Source: Pantoea sp. Ap-967 (GTDB lineage: Bacteria; Pseudomonadota; Gammaproteobacteria; Pseudomonadales; Pseudomonadaceae). Taken from it: a DNA stretch of 55,267 nucleotides. Both the position numbers and the translations under genes were made by a program. Location: the NCBI RefSeq assembly GCF_011752565.1, contig NZ_VWXK01000039.1:1-55267 (forward strand), in the 5' to 3' direction. The notes under the pieces are model-generated. The model was not told the DNA's origin. It saw nothing but the letters and a program-made list of their open reading frames with translations, and searched no databases. Shown in pieces: positions 43,560 through 54,803 of this stretch (position 1 is its first letter; the number at the start of each line of letters is the position of its first letter).

Positions 43560-46088
43560 TTAGAGGGTACGAGCAACCTGGACTTTCTCGAAGACTTCGA
43601 TCTTGTCGCCGACCTTGACGTCGTTGTAGCTCTTGACGCCAATACCGCACTCCATGCCCGAACGCACTTCCGAGGCGTCGTCCTTGAAGCGACGCAGCGA
43701 TTCCAGCTCGCCTTCGAAGATCACAACGTCTTCGCGCAGTACGCGGATCGGACGGTTGCGGTACACGGTACCTTCGATGACCATACAGCCAGCGATGGCG
43801 CCGAACTTCGGCGAACGGAACACATCACGCACTTCGGCGACACCCAGGATGTTCTCGCGAACGTCGCTGCCGAGCATGCCGGTCAGGGCCTTCTTGACGT
43901 CTTCGATGATGTCGTAGATCACGTTGTAGTAACGCATATCCAGACCTTCCTGCTCGACGATCTTGCGCGCGCCGGCATCGGCACGCACGTTGAAGCCGAA
44001 CAGTACTGCATTCGAAGCCAGCGCCAGGTTGGCGTCGCTTTCGGTGATACCACCGACGCCGCCACCGATGACGCGAACCTGAACTTCGTCGTTGCCCAGG
44101 CCGCCCAGGGAACCCTGCAGTGCTTCCAGGGAACCGCGCACGTCGGTCTTGAGGACGATGTTGAGGGTCTTCTTCTCTTCCTGACCCATGGTCTCGAAGA
44201 TGTTTTCCAGCTTGCCGGCGTGAGCACGGGCCAGCTTGACCTCGCGGTACTTGCCTTGACGGAACAGGGCAACTTCGCGGGCTTTCTTCTCGTCGGCCAC
44301 CACGGACAGCTCGTCACCGGCTTCCGGGGTACCGTCCAGGCCAAGGATCTCGACCGGGATCGACGGGCCGGCTTCCTTCACAGGCTTGCCGTTCTCGTCG
44401 AGCATGGCGCGAACGCGGCCATAGTTGGAACCGCACAGGACCATGTCGCCCTGACGCAGGGTACCGTCCTGAACCAGGATGGTGGCCACTGGGCCACGGC
44501 CCTTGTCCAGGCGCGATTCAACCACGACGCCACGACCAGGCGCGGTCGGGGTGGCGGTCAGTTCGAGGATCTCGGCTTGCAGCAGAACGGCTTCAAGCAG
44601 CTCGTCGACACCGGTACCCATCTTCGCCGACACCTTGACGAACGGCGTGTCACCACCCCAGTCCTCGGAGGTGACGCCTTCGACGGCCAGCTCGTTGCGG
44701 ATGCGATCAAGGTCGGCACCCGGCTTGTCGATCTTGTTCACTGCAACCACCAGCGGAACGCCAGCTGCCTTGGCATGCTGAACAGCTTCGCGGGTTTGCG
44801 GCATCACGCCGTCGTCCGCCGCCACCACCAGGATGACGATGTCGGTGGCCTTGGCACCACGGGCACGCATCGCGGTGAACGCGGCGTGGCCTGGGGTATC
44901 GAGGAAGGTGACCATGCCGCGGTCGGTTTCCACGTGGTAGGCACCGATGTGCTGGGTGATACCACCGGCTTCGCCAGCGGCAACCTTGGCACGACGGATG
45001 TAGTCGAGCAGCGAGGTCTTACCATGGTCAACGTGACCCATGACGGTAACCACCGGTGCACGCGACTCGGTCTGGCCTTCGAACTTCAACGATTCGGCCA
45101 GGGAGTCTTCCAGGGCGGTATCGCTGACCAGGGTGACCTTGTGGCCCAGCTCTTCGGCGATCAGCTGAGCGGTTTCCTGGTCGAGCACCTGGTTGATGGT
45201 GACCGGAGTGCCCATCTTGAACATGAACTTGACGACTTCAGCGGCCTTGACCGACATCTGCTGGGCAAGTTCGGAGACGGTGATCGTCTCGCCGATGGTC
45301 ACGTCACGGATGACGGGGCCAGTCGGGTTCTGGAAGCCGTGCTGGTTGCGCTTCTTCAGCTTGCTCTTGCCACCACGGCCACGACGAGCGCCATCGCTCT
45401 CTTCGTCGGTGGTGCGTGGAGCGGCACGTGGAGTAGGCGCTTTTTCCTTCTCCTTGACCTTGACCTTGATCGAAACGCGTGGCGCTTCACCACGACGACG
45501 GTCGTCGTCACGGGTGCGGCCTTCGTTGCGACGGGCTTCGTCTTTCTTGCGCTCGGCGGCACGGGCAGCGGCGTCTTCGGACGCCGGGGCGTCGGCAACT
45601 ACCGGAGCCGGGGCAGCGGCAGGCGCGGCTTCTGGCTTGGCGGCAGGCGCCGGGGCAGCAGCAACGGCTTCGGCTGCCTGACGGCGAGCCTGCTCTTCGT
45701 TGCGCTGACGCACTTCGGCCTCGACCTTGTCGCGGGCGGCATTTTCGGCCGCGCGGCGCTCGTCCTGCTCACGCTTCTGCTCAGCCTGGATTTCTTCCGG
45801 GCTGCGCTGAACGAAAACCTTCTTCTTGCGTACTTCTACGCTGATGCTTTTGCTACCGGCGACACGCAGGGTGCTGGTGGTCTTGCGCTGCAAGGTAATC
45901 TTGCGCGGCTCTTCCGCCTTGCTCTTGTGGCTGCTCTTCAAATGAGACAGCAGGGTCTGCTTCTCATTGTCGGTCACTACCTGACCGGCGTCGGTGTGCG
46001 GCAGACCTGCCTCACGCATCTGCTGCAGCAGGCGCTCTACCGGTGCCTCGACCTCTTGGGCCAGTTCTTTCACCGTGACTTGCGTCAT
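43560..46088 (-). CDS. infB: Translation initiation factor IF-2
   Basis: 842 residues. GTPase that brings fMet-tRNA to the 30S and promotes subunit joining. The N-terminus has the IF2_N helix (LAQEVEAPVERLLQQMREAG), then a long Ala/Glu/Lys-rich region (about 95-245), a second IF2_N and the GTPase core: GHVDHGKTSLLDY (about 351), DTPGHAAFT and NKIDKPG. Domains II-IV follow. Situated between nusA and rbfA as in enteric bacteria. Confidence 0.98.
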   Translation of the reverse strand: MTQVTVKELAQEVEAPVERLLQQMREAGLPHTDAGQVVTDNEKQTLLSHLKSSHKSKAEEPRKITLQRKTTSTLRVAGSKSISVEVRKKKVFVQRSPEEIQAEQKREQDERRAAENAARDKVEAEVRQRNEEQARRQAAEAVAAAPAPAAKPEAAPAAAPAPVVADAPASEDAAARAAERKKDEARRNEGRTRDDDRRRGEAPRVSIKVKVKEKEKAPTPRAAPRTTDEESDGARRGRGGKSKLKKRNQHGFQNPTGPVIRDVTIGETITVSELAQQMSVKAAEVVKFMFKMGTPVTINQVLDQETAQLIAEELGHKVTLVSDTALEDSLAESLKFEGQTESRAPVVTVMGHVDHGKTSLLDYIRRAKVAAGEAGGITQHIGAYHVETDRGMVTFLDTPGHAAFTAMRARGAKATDIVILVVAADDGVMPQTREAVQHAKAAGVPLVVAVNKIDKPGADLDRIRNELAVEGVTSEDWGGDTPFVKVSAKMGTGVDELLEAVLLQAEILELTATPTAPGRGVVVESRLDKGRGPVATILVQDGTLRQGDMVLCGSNYGRVRAMLDENGKPVKEAGPSIPVEILGLDGTPEAGDELSVVADEKKAREVALFRQGKYREVKLARAHAGKLENIFETMGQEEKKTLNIVLKTDVRGSLEALQGSLGGLGNDEVQVRVIGGGVGGITESDANLALASNAVLFGFNVRADAGARKIVEQEGLDMRYYNVIYDIIEDVKKALTGMLGSDVRENILGVAEVRDVFRSPKFGAIAGCMVIEGTVYRNRPIRVLREDVVIFEGELESLRRFKDDASEVRSGMECGIGVKSYNDVKVGDKIEVFEKVQVARTL

Positions 46089-46115
46089 GCACTTCTCTCC
46101 TCAGGCCGCGCCTAA

Positions 46116-47597
46116 TTACTCGAACCAGTGGGCTCGGGCGGCCATGATCAACTTGCCGGCACGCTCTTCGTCGATGCCGTCGATGTCGAGCAGGTCGTCA
46201 ATCGACTGCTCGGCCAGGTCTTCGCGGTTAACCACGCCGCGCACCGCCAGTTCCGCTGCCAGGTCCTTGTCCATGCCCTCGAGGGAGAGCAGGTCGTCGG
46301 ACGGATGGGCGTCTGCCAGTTTTTCTTCGGTAGCGATGGCCTTGGTCAACAAACGGTCCTTGGCACGAGCGCGCAGCTCATTGACGATATCCTCGTCAAA
46401 GCCATCGATGTTGAGCATTTCTTCCAACGGTACGTAGGCAATTTCTTCGAGGCTGGTGAAGCCTTCGTCGACCAGCACTTGGGCCAGCTCCTCGTCGACT
46501 TCCAGTTCCTCGATGAAGTTGCGCAGGATGTCGCCGGTTTCAGCCTGTTGCTTGGCCTGGATGTCCTTCTCGGTCATCACGTTCAGGGTCCAGCCGGTCA
46601 GTTGACTGGCCAAACGAACGTTCTGACCGCCACGGCCAATGGCCTGGGCCAGGTTGTCCTCGGCAACGGCGATGTCCATGGCATGGGCATCTTCGTCAAC
46701 GATGATCGCCGCGACTTCAGCCGGCGACATGGCGTTGATGACGAACTGCGCCGGGTTCTCGTCCCACAGGACGATATCCACACGCTCACCACCCAGCTCG
46801 CCGGATACGGCTTGGACACGCGAACCGCGCATGCCGATGCAGGCACCTTGCGGGTCGATGCGCTTGTCCTTGGAGCGGACGGCGATCTTGGCACGCGAAC
46901 CCGGATCACGGGAGGCGGCCATGACTTCGATGAGGCCTTCGGCGATTTCCGGCACTTCGATGCGGAACAGCTCGATCAGCATCTGTGGCGCAGTGCGCGA
47001 CAGGATCAGCTGTGGGCCGCGGTTCTCGGTGCGGATTTCCTTGAGCAGCGCGCGCAGGCGCACGCCAACACGGAAGGTCTCACGTGGAATGATGTCTTCG
47101 CGGGCCAGCAGGGCCTCGGCGTTGTTGCCCAGGTCAACGATGACGTTGTCGCGGGTAACTTTCTTGACGGTGCCGGAGATGATCTCGTTGACCCGCTCGC
47201 GGTAGGCGTCGACCACCTGGGCGCGCTCGGCCTCACGGACCTTCTGCACGATGACCTGCTTGGCGGTCTGGGCGGCGATACGGCCGAACTCGATGGACTC
47301 GATCTTCTCCTCGATCACGTCGCCGATCTTGGCTTCGGGATGGGTGTCCTTGATCTTGTCCAGCCAGGTTTCGATCGCTGGGTCGTCCAGGTCGTTTTCG
47401 TCGACCACGGTCCAGCGACGGAAGGTTTCATAGCTACCGGTGTGGCGGTTGATTTCCACACGCAGGTCGACTTCGTCCTCAAAACGTTTTTTGGTTGCAG
47501 TAGCCAGGGCCACTTCCAGCGCTTCGAAAATGACGCCGGGCGGTACACCTTTTTCGTTGGATACCGATTCAACAACCAGCAGTACTTCTTTGCTCAT
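46116..47597 (-). CDS. nusA: Transcription termination/antitermination protein NusA
   Basis: 493 residues. Modulates pausing, intrinsic termination and rRNA antitermination. N-terminal RNAP-binding domain, S1 (GTVKKVTRDNVIVDLG, about 137), two KH domains and two C-terminal acidic AR repeats (about 370-490; EELAQVLVDEGF and AAELAVRGVV). Start at 47597 (MSKEVLLVVE); the ORF extends seven codons upstream without support. Sits 59 bp after rimP; tandem terminators lie ahead of rimP. Confidence 0.98.
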   Translation of the reverse strand: MSKEVLLVVESVSNEKGVPPGVIFEALEVALATATKKRFEDEVDLRVEINRHTGSYETFRRWTVVDENDLDDPAIETWLDKIKDTHPEAKIGDVIEEKIESIEFGRIAAQTAKQVIVQKVREAERAQVVDAYRERVNEIISGTVKKVTRDNVIVDLGNNAEALLAREDIIPRETFRVGVRLRALLKEIRTENRGPQLILSRTAPQMLIELFRIEVPEIAEGLIEVMAASRDPGSRAKIAVRSKDKRIDPQGACIGMRGSRVQAVSGELGGERVDIVLWDENPAQFVINAMSPAEVAAIIVDEDAHAMDIAVAEDNLAQAIGRGGQNVRLASQLTGWTLNVMTEKDIQAKQQAETGDILRNFIEELEVDEELAQVLVDEGFTSLEEIAYVPLEEMLNIDGFDEDIVNELRARAKDRLLTKAIATEEKLADAHPSDDLLSLEGMDKDLAAELAVRGVVNREDLAEQSIDDLLDIDGIDEERAGKLIMAARAHWFE

Positions 47598-47656
47598 CGT
47601 ACGCCTCGCCTTGCGCAAGCCATTGGGCCCGGATAGTCCGCCGGGCCCGGCACGTC

Positions 47657-48115
47657 TCAGTCAAAACTGGGAATAATATTGGCCTTGTCGATCGAGTCGA
47701 TCGGCAGCAGGAACTCCTGGTTGTCCACCTGGACCACCACGTCCTGATCCTCCACACCGCGGAGAAGGCCCTGGAAGTTACGACGACCCTCAAAGGGTGA
47801 ACGCAGCTTGATCTTCACTTGTTCACCGGCATGCGAGGCAAACTGTTCCAGAGTGAACAGTGGGCGATCCATGCCTGGAGAGGAGACCTCAAGGGTGTAT
47901 TCGCTGCTGATCGGATCTTCCACATCGAGGATCGCGCTGGCCTGACGGCTGACCGCTTCGCAGTCGTCCACCAGGATCCCGTCTTCCTTGTCGATATAGA
48001 TGCGCAGTACCGAATGCTTACCCTGGGATACGAACTCGATCCCCCAGCACTGATAGCCCAGACCCTCGACCACCGGGGCCAACAAGGCCTGCAACTGTTC
48101 TAGCTTGCTCGACAC
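47657..48115 (-). CDS. rimP: Ribosome maturation factor RimP
   Basis: 152 residues. Helps 30S assembly. Two domains: alpha/beta N-terminal (GYQCWGIEFVSQGK, LRIYIDKEDGILVDDC) and an SH3-like C-terminal one (YTLEVSSPGMDRPL). I chose GTG at 48115, preceded by GAGGGGG at 5-nt spacing; an ATG at 48133 is in frame but has no such site. First gene of rimP-nusA-infB. Confidence 0.94.
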   Translation of the reverse strand: MSSKLEQLQALLAPVVEGLGYQCWGIEFVSQGKHSVLRIYIDKEDGILVDDCEAVSRQASAILDVEDPISSEYTLEVSSPGMDRPLFTLEQFASHAGEQVKIKLRSPFEGRRNFQGLLRGVEDQDVVVQVDNQEFLLPIDSIDKANIIPSFD

Positions 48116-48144
48116 CTGAACCCCCTCGTGCATGCTGTGCAAAT

Positions 48145-48166
48145 AAAAAATGGGCGAAGCGCCCAT
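48145..48166 (-). terminator. Intrinsic terminator just upstream of rimP
   Basis: ATGGGCG, AAG loop, CGCCCAT with a six-T tail on the minus strand, 30 nt before the rimP start. It will stop transcripts arriving from the tRNAs unless NusA/rho-independent read-through occurs. Confidence 0.85.
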
Positions 48167-48213
48167 CCCTGAAAGCGCCGTTGGACAACGACGCCGTAAA
48201 CTGTTCGGCTAGC

Positions 48214-48236
48214 AAAAAGCCCCTGAAAAGGGGCTC
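48214..48236 (-). terminator. Intrinsic terminator after tRNA-fMet
   Basis: AGCCCCT, 4-nt loop, AGGGGCT and five T on the minus strand, 10 bp past the tRNA 3' end. First of two tandem terminators before rimP. Confidence 0.9.
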
Positions 48237-48245
48237 TGCTGGAGC

Positions 48246-48322
<77 letters not shown>

Positions 48323-48387
48323 ACAAAGCTGGGGCGAAAGTATAAGTCTTAACCCGCTTGAGGGTCAAACCCAAACCTTCACCTGCA

Positions 48388-48411
48388 AGAAAGCCCGCTA
48401 AAGCGGGCTCT
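48388..48411 (-). terminator. Terminator between the two tRNAs
   Basis: AGCCCGCT, AA, AGCGGGCT; the minus strand continues TTTCTTGC. Weak U-tract, so some transcripts probably read through into tRNA-fMet. Confidence 0.7.
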
Positions 48412-48422
48412 CAAGCTTCAAT

Positions 48423-48508
48423 TGGTACCGAGAAGGGGACTCGAACCCCTACACCCTATGGGCACAACCACCTCAAGGTTGCGTGTCTACCAATTCCACC
48501 ACCTCGGC
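48423..48508 (-). tRNA. tRNA-Leu (GAG)
   Basis: 86 nt class II tRNA. Begins GCCGAGGTGGTGGAATTGG, anticodon stem CAACC/GGTTG around TTGAGGT (anticodon GAG), a long variable arm and CCA encoded (TACCA). Reads CUC/CUU codons. Same order secG-leuU-metY-rimP as in other gammaproteobacteria. Confidence 0.96.
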
Positions 48509-48529
48509 AATACTACTACTTGAAACCCG

Positions 48530-48925
48530 TTACTTCTGCTCTTCGGCCGGAGGAGGTACATCACCTTTGCTGGTGGTGTCGCTCTTCTGTTCCTGGAGCA
48601 CCGGTACATCATCATTAACTGCCGGCTTTGGCTGCTCTTTCACTTCTAGCACTGCTGGATCTGGAAGACCTGCTTGGCTAAGCTGGTGAGCTTGTTGCTT
48701 CGCGAAGTATCCTAACCCAAGTGCTGTCAAAAAGAAAGTGGCAGCGAGTATTGCAGTCAATTTACTCAGGAAGGTAGCAGAGCCTTGGCTTCCGAACACA
48801 GTATTTGAAGCACCTGCGCCGAAAGATGCACCTGCTTCCGCACCTTTACCCTGTTGAAGCAGAACCAGCACTACAAGCGACAGCGCTGCCAACAGATGAA
48901 AAACAACGATAACTGTTTCCAGCAT
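48530..48925 (-). CDS. secG: Preprotein translocase subunit SecG
   Basis: 131 residues, two membrane segments (VIVVFHLLAALSLVVLVLLQQ and the ILAATFFLTALGLGYF one) and the loop motif GKGAEAGASFGAGASNTVFG. It assists the SecYEG channel during SecA cycling. ATG at 48925 with CAGGAAAC upstream. 4 bp after tpiA stop. The C-terminal Pro/Glu/Lys tail is poorly conserved. Confidence 0.95.
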   Translation of the reverse strand: MLETVIVVFHLLAALSLVVLVLLQQGKGAEAGASFGAGASNTVFGSQGSATFLSKLTAILAATFFLTALGLGYFAKQQAHQLSQAGLPDPAVLEVKEQPKPAVNDDVPVLQEQKSDTTSKGDVPPPAEEQK

Positions 48926-48929
48926 TTGT

Positions 48930-49685
48930 TCAGTTTCCTGCGGCGCGACAAATTGCACCGAATTCGTCTGCGTTCAGGGACGCTCCACCAATGAGCCCCC
49001 CATCGATATCCGGCATGCCGAACAGTTCGGCCGCATTGGCCGCCTTCACGCTGCCGCCGTAGAGAAGCTGCACGCTTGCGGCAACTTCGGCGTCTTCGGC
49101 CGCCAACTGTGCGCGGATGGCTGCATGCACATCCTGAGCTTGTTGAGGCGAAGCCGTCAAACCTGTGCCAATGGCCCAAACCGGCTCATAAGCAATTACA
49201 GCCTTGGCAAAAGCCTTAACACCGAACGCGTCGATGATACTGCTTAGTTGACTCCCGACAACTTCGAGGGTCTTGCCTGCCTCGCGCTCTTCAAGGGTTT
49301 CCCCTACGCAGAGCACCGGCATTAAACCACTAAGTTGAGCCGCTGCAAACTTCTCTTTCAGCACTTCTTCACTTTCGCCGATGATCTGGCGACGTTCCGA
49401 GTGACCGATCAGTACCCACTTGCAACCGGCTTCAACCAACTGACTCGGTGCAACTTCACCGGTCAGCGCGCCTTGTTCAGGCTTTACTGCAGAATTCTGT
49501 GCTCCGACAGTGATTCCCTTGCCTTGCAACCCATCAACCACTTGGTTGATGAACAGGGCCGGTGGAAACACCGCGACTTCGACACCGCTCGGCACGGACA
49601 TATTGCCCAGGCCCAGGATCAGCTCAGCGACGCTGGCGCGGGTACCGTGCATCTTCCAGTTACCAGCTACCATGGGGCGACGCAT
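48930..49685 (-). CDS. tpiA: Triose-phosphate isomerase
   Basis: 251-residue TIM barrel. Interconverts DHAP and glyceraldehyde-3-P. Catalytic motifs: AGNWKMHG (Lys), VLIGHSERR (His) and AYEPVWAIGTG (Glu). Ends 4 bp before secG; 66 bp after glmM. Confidence 0.98.
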   Translation of the reverse strand: MRRPMVAGNWKMHGTRASVAELILGLGNMSVPSGVEVAVFPPALFINQVVDGLQGKGITVGAQNSAVKPEQGALTGEVAPSQLVEAGCKWVLIGHSERRQIIGESEEVLKEKFAAAQLSGLMPVLCVGETLEEREAGKTLEVVGSQLSSIIDAFGVKAFAKAVIAYEPVWAIGTGLTASPQQAQDVHAAIRAQLAAEDAEVAASVQLLYGGSVKAANAAELFGMPDIDGGLIGGASLNADEFGAICRAAGN

Positions 49686-49751
49686 GCTTTACCTCGTCGG
49701 TCAAAGTGGGCGCAGATCTTACCCAACCCGATCTGCGCTGGCAAGCCTCTT

Positions 49752-51092
49752 TCAGGCACAAACTTGCGCGACCAGCTTGGCCAGGGCTTCGGCATGGGTC
49801 CGCACCTGGTTTTCGTCGTCGCCCTCGACCATCACCCGCACCAGCGGCTCGGTGCCGGACTTGCGCAGCAGCACACGCCCACGGCCCGCCATGGCCTCGG
49901 TCACCTTGGCGCTGGCTGCCTTCACCTCGGCGTGCTCCAGCGGGTCGACCTTGCTTGCGCCGAAGCGCACGTTGATCAACACCTGCGGGCACTTGCGCAG
50001 CGCCTGGCGCGATTGCGCGAGGGTTTCACCACGGCGCTTGAGCGCCATCAGCACCTGCAGCGCGGCAATGATCGCATCACCGGTGGTGGTGTGGTTGCAG
50101 CACACCACGTGGCCGGAGTTCTCGCCGCCTACCTGCCAGTCACGCTCAAGCAGTTCGGCCATGACGTAGCGGTCGCCGACCTTGGCCCGCACGAACGGGA
50201 TATCCAGGTCCTGCAGCGCCAGTTCCAGGCCCAGGTTGCTCATCAGCGTACCCACCACGCCGCCCTGCAGCTTGCCGCGTTCCTTGAGGTCACGGGCAAT
50301 GATGAACAGCAGTTCGTCGCCGTCGACGATCGCACCGGTATGGTCGACCATCAACACCCGGTCGCCGTCACCGTCGAACGCGATGCCGAGGTCGGCGTGG
50401 CCAACCAGCACCGCCGCCTGCAGCGACTCGATGTGGGTGGAGCCACAGTTTTCGTTGATGTTCAGGCCGTCGGGCTGAGCGTGCAGCACCGTTACGTCGG
50501 CGCCCAGTTCGCGGAACACGCTGGGCGCAACCTTGTAGGTGGCACCGTGGGCGCAGTCGATCACCAGCTTGAGGCCTTCGAAGCTGGTGCTGCTCGGCAC
50601 GCTGCTCTTGCAGAATTCGATGTAGCGGCCAGCGGCATCGTTGATGCGCGACACCTTGCCGAGCTTGCTCGAATCGACCACGGTCATCGGCTGGTCGAGC
50701 AATTCCTCGATCATCAGCTCCACTTCGTCGGGCAGCTTGGTGCCCTGCCCCGAGAAGAACTTGATGCCGTTGTCGTCGTGCGGGTTGTGCGAAGCACTGA
50801 TGACGATGCCCGCTTCGGCATGGAAGGTGCGCGTCAGGTAGGCGATGGCCGGGGTCGGCATCGGCCCGAGCAACAGCACGTCGGCGCCTGCGGCCGACAG
50901 GCCGGCCTCAAGGGCAGACTCGAACATGTAGCCGGAAATGCGCGTGTCCTTGCCCACCAGCACCTGGCATTTGCCCTGCTTGCGGAACGCCATGCCCGCC
51001 GCCCAGCCCAGCTTGAGCATGAAGTCGGGGGTAATCGGGTATTCACCGACACGGCCACGGATGCCGTCGGTGCCAAAGTATTTTCTGCTCAT
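49752..51092 (-). CDS. glmM: Phosphoglucosamine mutase
   Basis: 446 residues. Converts glucosamine-6-P to glucosamine-1-P for UDP-GlcNAc (peptidoglycan and LPS). Catalytic phosphoserine in ISASHNPHDDNGIKFF, metal-binding DGDGDR and sugar-binding GGENSGH. Start at MSRKYFGTDG (51092); the ORF extends another 14 codons upstream, to 51134, into the folP end. 16 bp after folP. Confidence 0.97.
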   Translation of the reverse strand: MSRKYFGTDGIRGRVGEYPITPDFMLKLGWAAGMAFRKQGKCQVLVGKDTRISGYMFESALEAGLSAAGADVLLLGPMPTPAIAYLTRTFHAEAGIVISASHNPHDDNGIKFFSGQGTKLPDEVELMIEELLDQPMTVVDSSKLGKVSRINDAAGRYIEFCKSSVPSSTSFEGLKLVIDCAHGATYKVAPSVFRELGADVTVLHAQPDGLNINENCGSTHIESLQAAVLVGHADLGIAFDGDGDRVLMVDHTGAIVDGDELLFIIARDLKERGKLQGGVVGTLMSNLGLELALQDLDIPFVRAKVGDRYVMAELLERDWQVGGENSGHVVCCNHTTTGDAIIAALQVLMALKRRGETLAQSRQALRKCPQVLINVRFGASKVDPLEHAEVKAASAKVTEAMAGRGRVLLRKSGTEPLVRVMVEGDDENQVRTHAEALAKLVAQVCA

Positions 51093-51108
51093 AGCGACTC
51101 CAATGTGC

Positions 51109-51960
51109 TTATTCGGCGTTCTGTACCGCGGCAATCATGCGCACCACATCGACGGTCTCGGCCACGTCATGGACGCGCAGGATACTGGCCCCCTTGGTCA
51201 TGGCCAGGGCCGCCAGCGCCAGGCTGCCGTACAGTCGCTCACCGACCGGACGCTCCAGCGTCAGGCCGATCATGCTCTTGCGTGAAACGCCCACCAACAG
51301 CGGGCGACCCAGGCGATAGAGCGCTTCCATGTGTTTGAACAGGCTCAGGTTATGCGCCAGTGTCTTGGCGAAGCCAAAGCCTGGGTCGAGCACGATGCGC
51401 TCGGCCGGAATACCCGCCGCTGCGCATGCGGCCATCCGCTGCTCAAGATAGCGCGTAACGTCGGCCGTCACATCCTCGTAATGCGGGTCGTCCTGCATGT
51501 TGCCCGGCTCGCCCCGCATGTGCATCAGGCACACCGGCAAGCCGGTGTCTGCGGCAGCATCCAGCGCGCCGTCGCGCTCCAGCGCGCGAACATCGTTGAT
51601 CAGCCCCGCACCAAGGCGGGCCGACTCGCGAATGACTGCAGGCGTGGAGGTATCCACCGAGATGACCACGTCGAAACGGCTGTTGATGGCCTCGACCATC
51701 GGCGCCACCCGCTCCAGCTCCTCGGTCACGCTGACCGCACGGGCACCAGGGCGGGTCGACTCGCCACCGATATCGATCAGCGTGGCGCCCGCGGCGATCA
51801 TCGCCTCGGCATGGCGCAACGCCTCGTCGCGCTGGCTGAAACGGCCACCGTCGGAGAAGGAATCGGGGGTGATGTTGAGAATACCCATGACATGGGTACG
51901 GGACAAATCAAGAACCCGGTTGCCGCAAGGCAACCGGGTTGGGTACAGCTGTGAGCTCAT
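51109..51960 (-). CDS. folP: Dihydropteroate synthase
   Basis: 283-residue TIM-barrel enzyme joining hydroxymethyl-dihydropterin-PP with p-aminobenzoate, the sulfonamide target. Motifs: MGILNITPDSFSDGG, DIGGESTRPGA, LDPGFGFAKT and GVSRKSMIG. 8 bp after ftsH, so read from the same transcript. FolK (27445) provides its substrate but lies elsewhere. Confidence 0.97.
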   Translation of the reverse strand: MSSQLYPTRLPCGNRVLDLSRTHVMGILNITPDSFSDGGRFSQRDEALRHAEAMIAAGATLIDIGGESTRPGARAVSVTEELERVAPMVEAINSRFDVVISVDTSTPAVIRESARLGAGLINDVRALERDGALDAAADTGLPVCLMHMRGEPGNMQDDPHYEDVTADVTRYLEQRMAACAAAGIPAERIVLDPGFGFAKTLAHNLSLFKHMEALYRLGRPLLVGVSRKSMIGLTLERPVGERLYGSLALAALAMTKGASILRVHDVAETVDVVRMIAAVQNAE

Positions 51961-51968
51961 ACGTGCCC

Positions 51969-53873
<1,905 letters not shown>

Positions 53874-54027
53874 GTCGTTCAATTCGCTACCCTCTGAGGC
53901 CGGCGCACGACGCAGCCGTGCCTCGCATGATATTCATCGCCCTAACTTACTACATTACCTACGCATCCGCAGGCACCGTCTGTAACCCTTTGTGAAAGCT
54001 AGACTACACGAAGTTCGGACGATCCAG

Positions 54028-54066
54028 ACGGGACGGCCGATTGGAAATAACTATCGGCCACCCCGT
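54028..54066. repeat. Stem-loop between rlmE and ftsH
   Basis: ACGGGaCGGCCGAT, 10-nt loop, ATCGGCCacCCCGT, a stem of about 12 bp with an internal mismatch. No U-run on the minus (genic) strand; TTTTA follows on the plus strand. Partial terminator of rlmE or spacer fold. Confidence 0.6.
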
Positions 54067-54074
54067 TTTACGCC

Positions 54075-54701
54075 TCATACCCCTTTGAAACCCTTGCCCA
54101 GCAGGTACTGTTCACGGGAACGGTCCCGGGACGACGACGGCTTGCGCATCTGCACCTTGTCGAACTTGCTGCGCACGTCCTTGAGGTACATGTCGAAACC
54201 TTCGCCCTGGAAAATCTTGATCAGGAAGTCCCCGCCCGGCTTGAGCACGCGGGTCGCCAGATCCAGGGCCAGCTCGCAGAGGAACATGGCTCGCGGCATG
54301 TCCACCGCAGGCGTACCACTCATATTGGGGGCCATGTCGGAAATCACAAGGTCTACGTGCGAATCGCCGACCGCCTGGAGGATTTGCTGCAGCACTTCGT
54401 CCTGGGTGAAGTCACCCTGGATGAAGGTCACGTCGGGGATCGAGTCCATTTCCAGGATGTCGGAGGCGATCAGCCGGCCCTGGCCGCCGATCAGACGACT
54501 GGTCACCTGCGACCAGCCCCCAGGGGCCGCGCCCAGGTCGATCACGCTCATGCCGGGGCGGATCAGGCGGTCCTTTTCCTGGATCTCCAGCAGTTTGTAG
54601 CTCGCACGCGAGCGGTAGCCATCCTTCTGCGCTTGTTTGACAAAAGGGTCGTTGAAATGCTCTCGCAGCCAGTTTGCGCTGCTTTTGGAACGTTGTACCA
54701 C
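54075..54701 (-). CDS. rlmE: 23S rRNA 2'-O-ribose U2552 methyltransferase
   Basis: 208-residue RrmJ/FtsJ. Methylates U2552 in the A-loop late in 50S assembly. SAM-binding DLGAAPGGWSQV and the catalytic KDKE set (Lys in SYKLLEI, Asp in ISDMAPNMSG, Lys in FLIKIFQGEG). GTG start at 54701 with GAGGTG about 4 bp upstream. Divergent from yhbY. Confidence 0.96.
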   Translation of the reverse strand: MVQRSKSSANWLREHFNDPFVKQAQKDGYRSRASYKLLEIQEKDRLIRPGMSVIDLGAAPGGWSQVTSRLIGGQGRLIASDILEMDSIPDVTFIQGDFTQDEVLQQILQAVGDSHVDLVISDMAPNMSGTPAVDMPRAMFLCELALDLATRVLKPGGDFLIKIFQGEGFDMYLKDVRSKFDKVQMRKPSSSRDRSREQYLLGKGFKGV

Positions 54702-54803
54702 GGGGCACCTCGATGATATGCGTCGTGATTGACTGGGCGGAGCCGGTGGCCCTCGGGTAAAATGCCGGTCAATTTTACAGAATCAGACGGAAAGGGTCAG
54801 ATT

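Noticed and set aside
43488..46115. 875-aa plus-strand ORF opposite infB
   Set aside because: It is the reverse complement of infB, with low-complexity His/Val/Gly-rich content produced by GC-rich codon bias; no domain and no ribosome-binding site.
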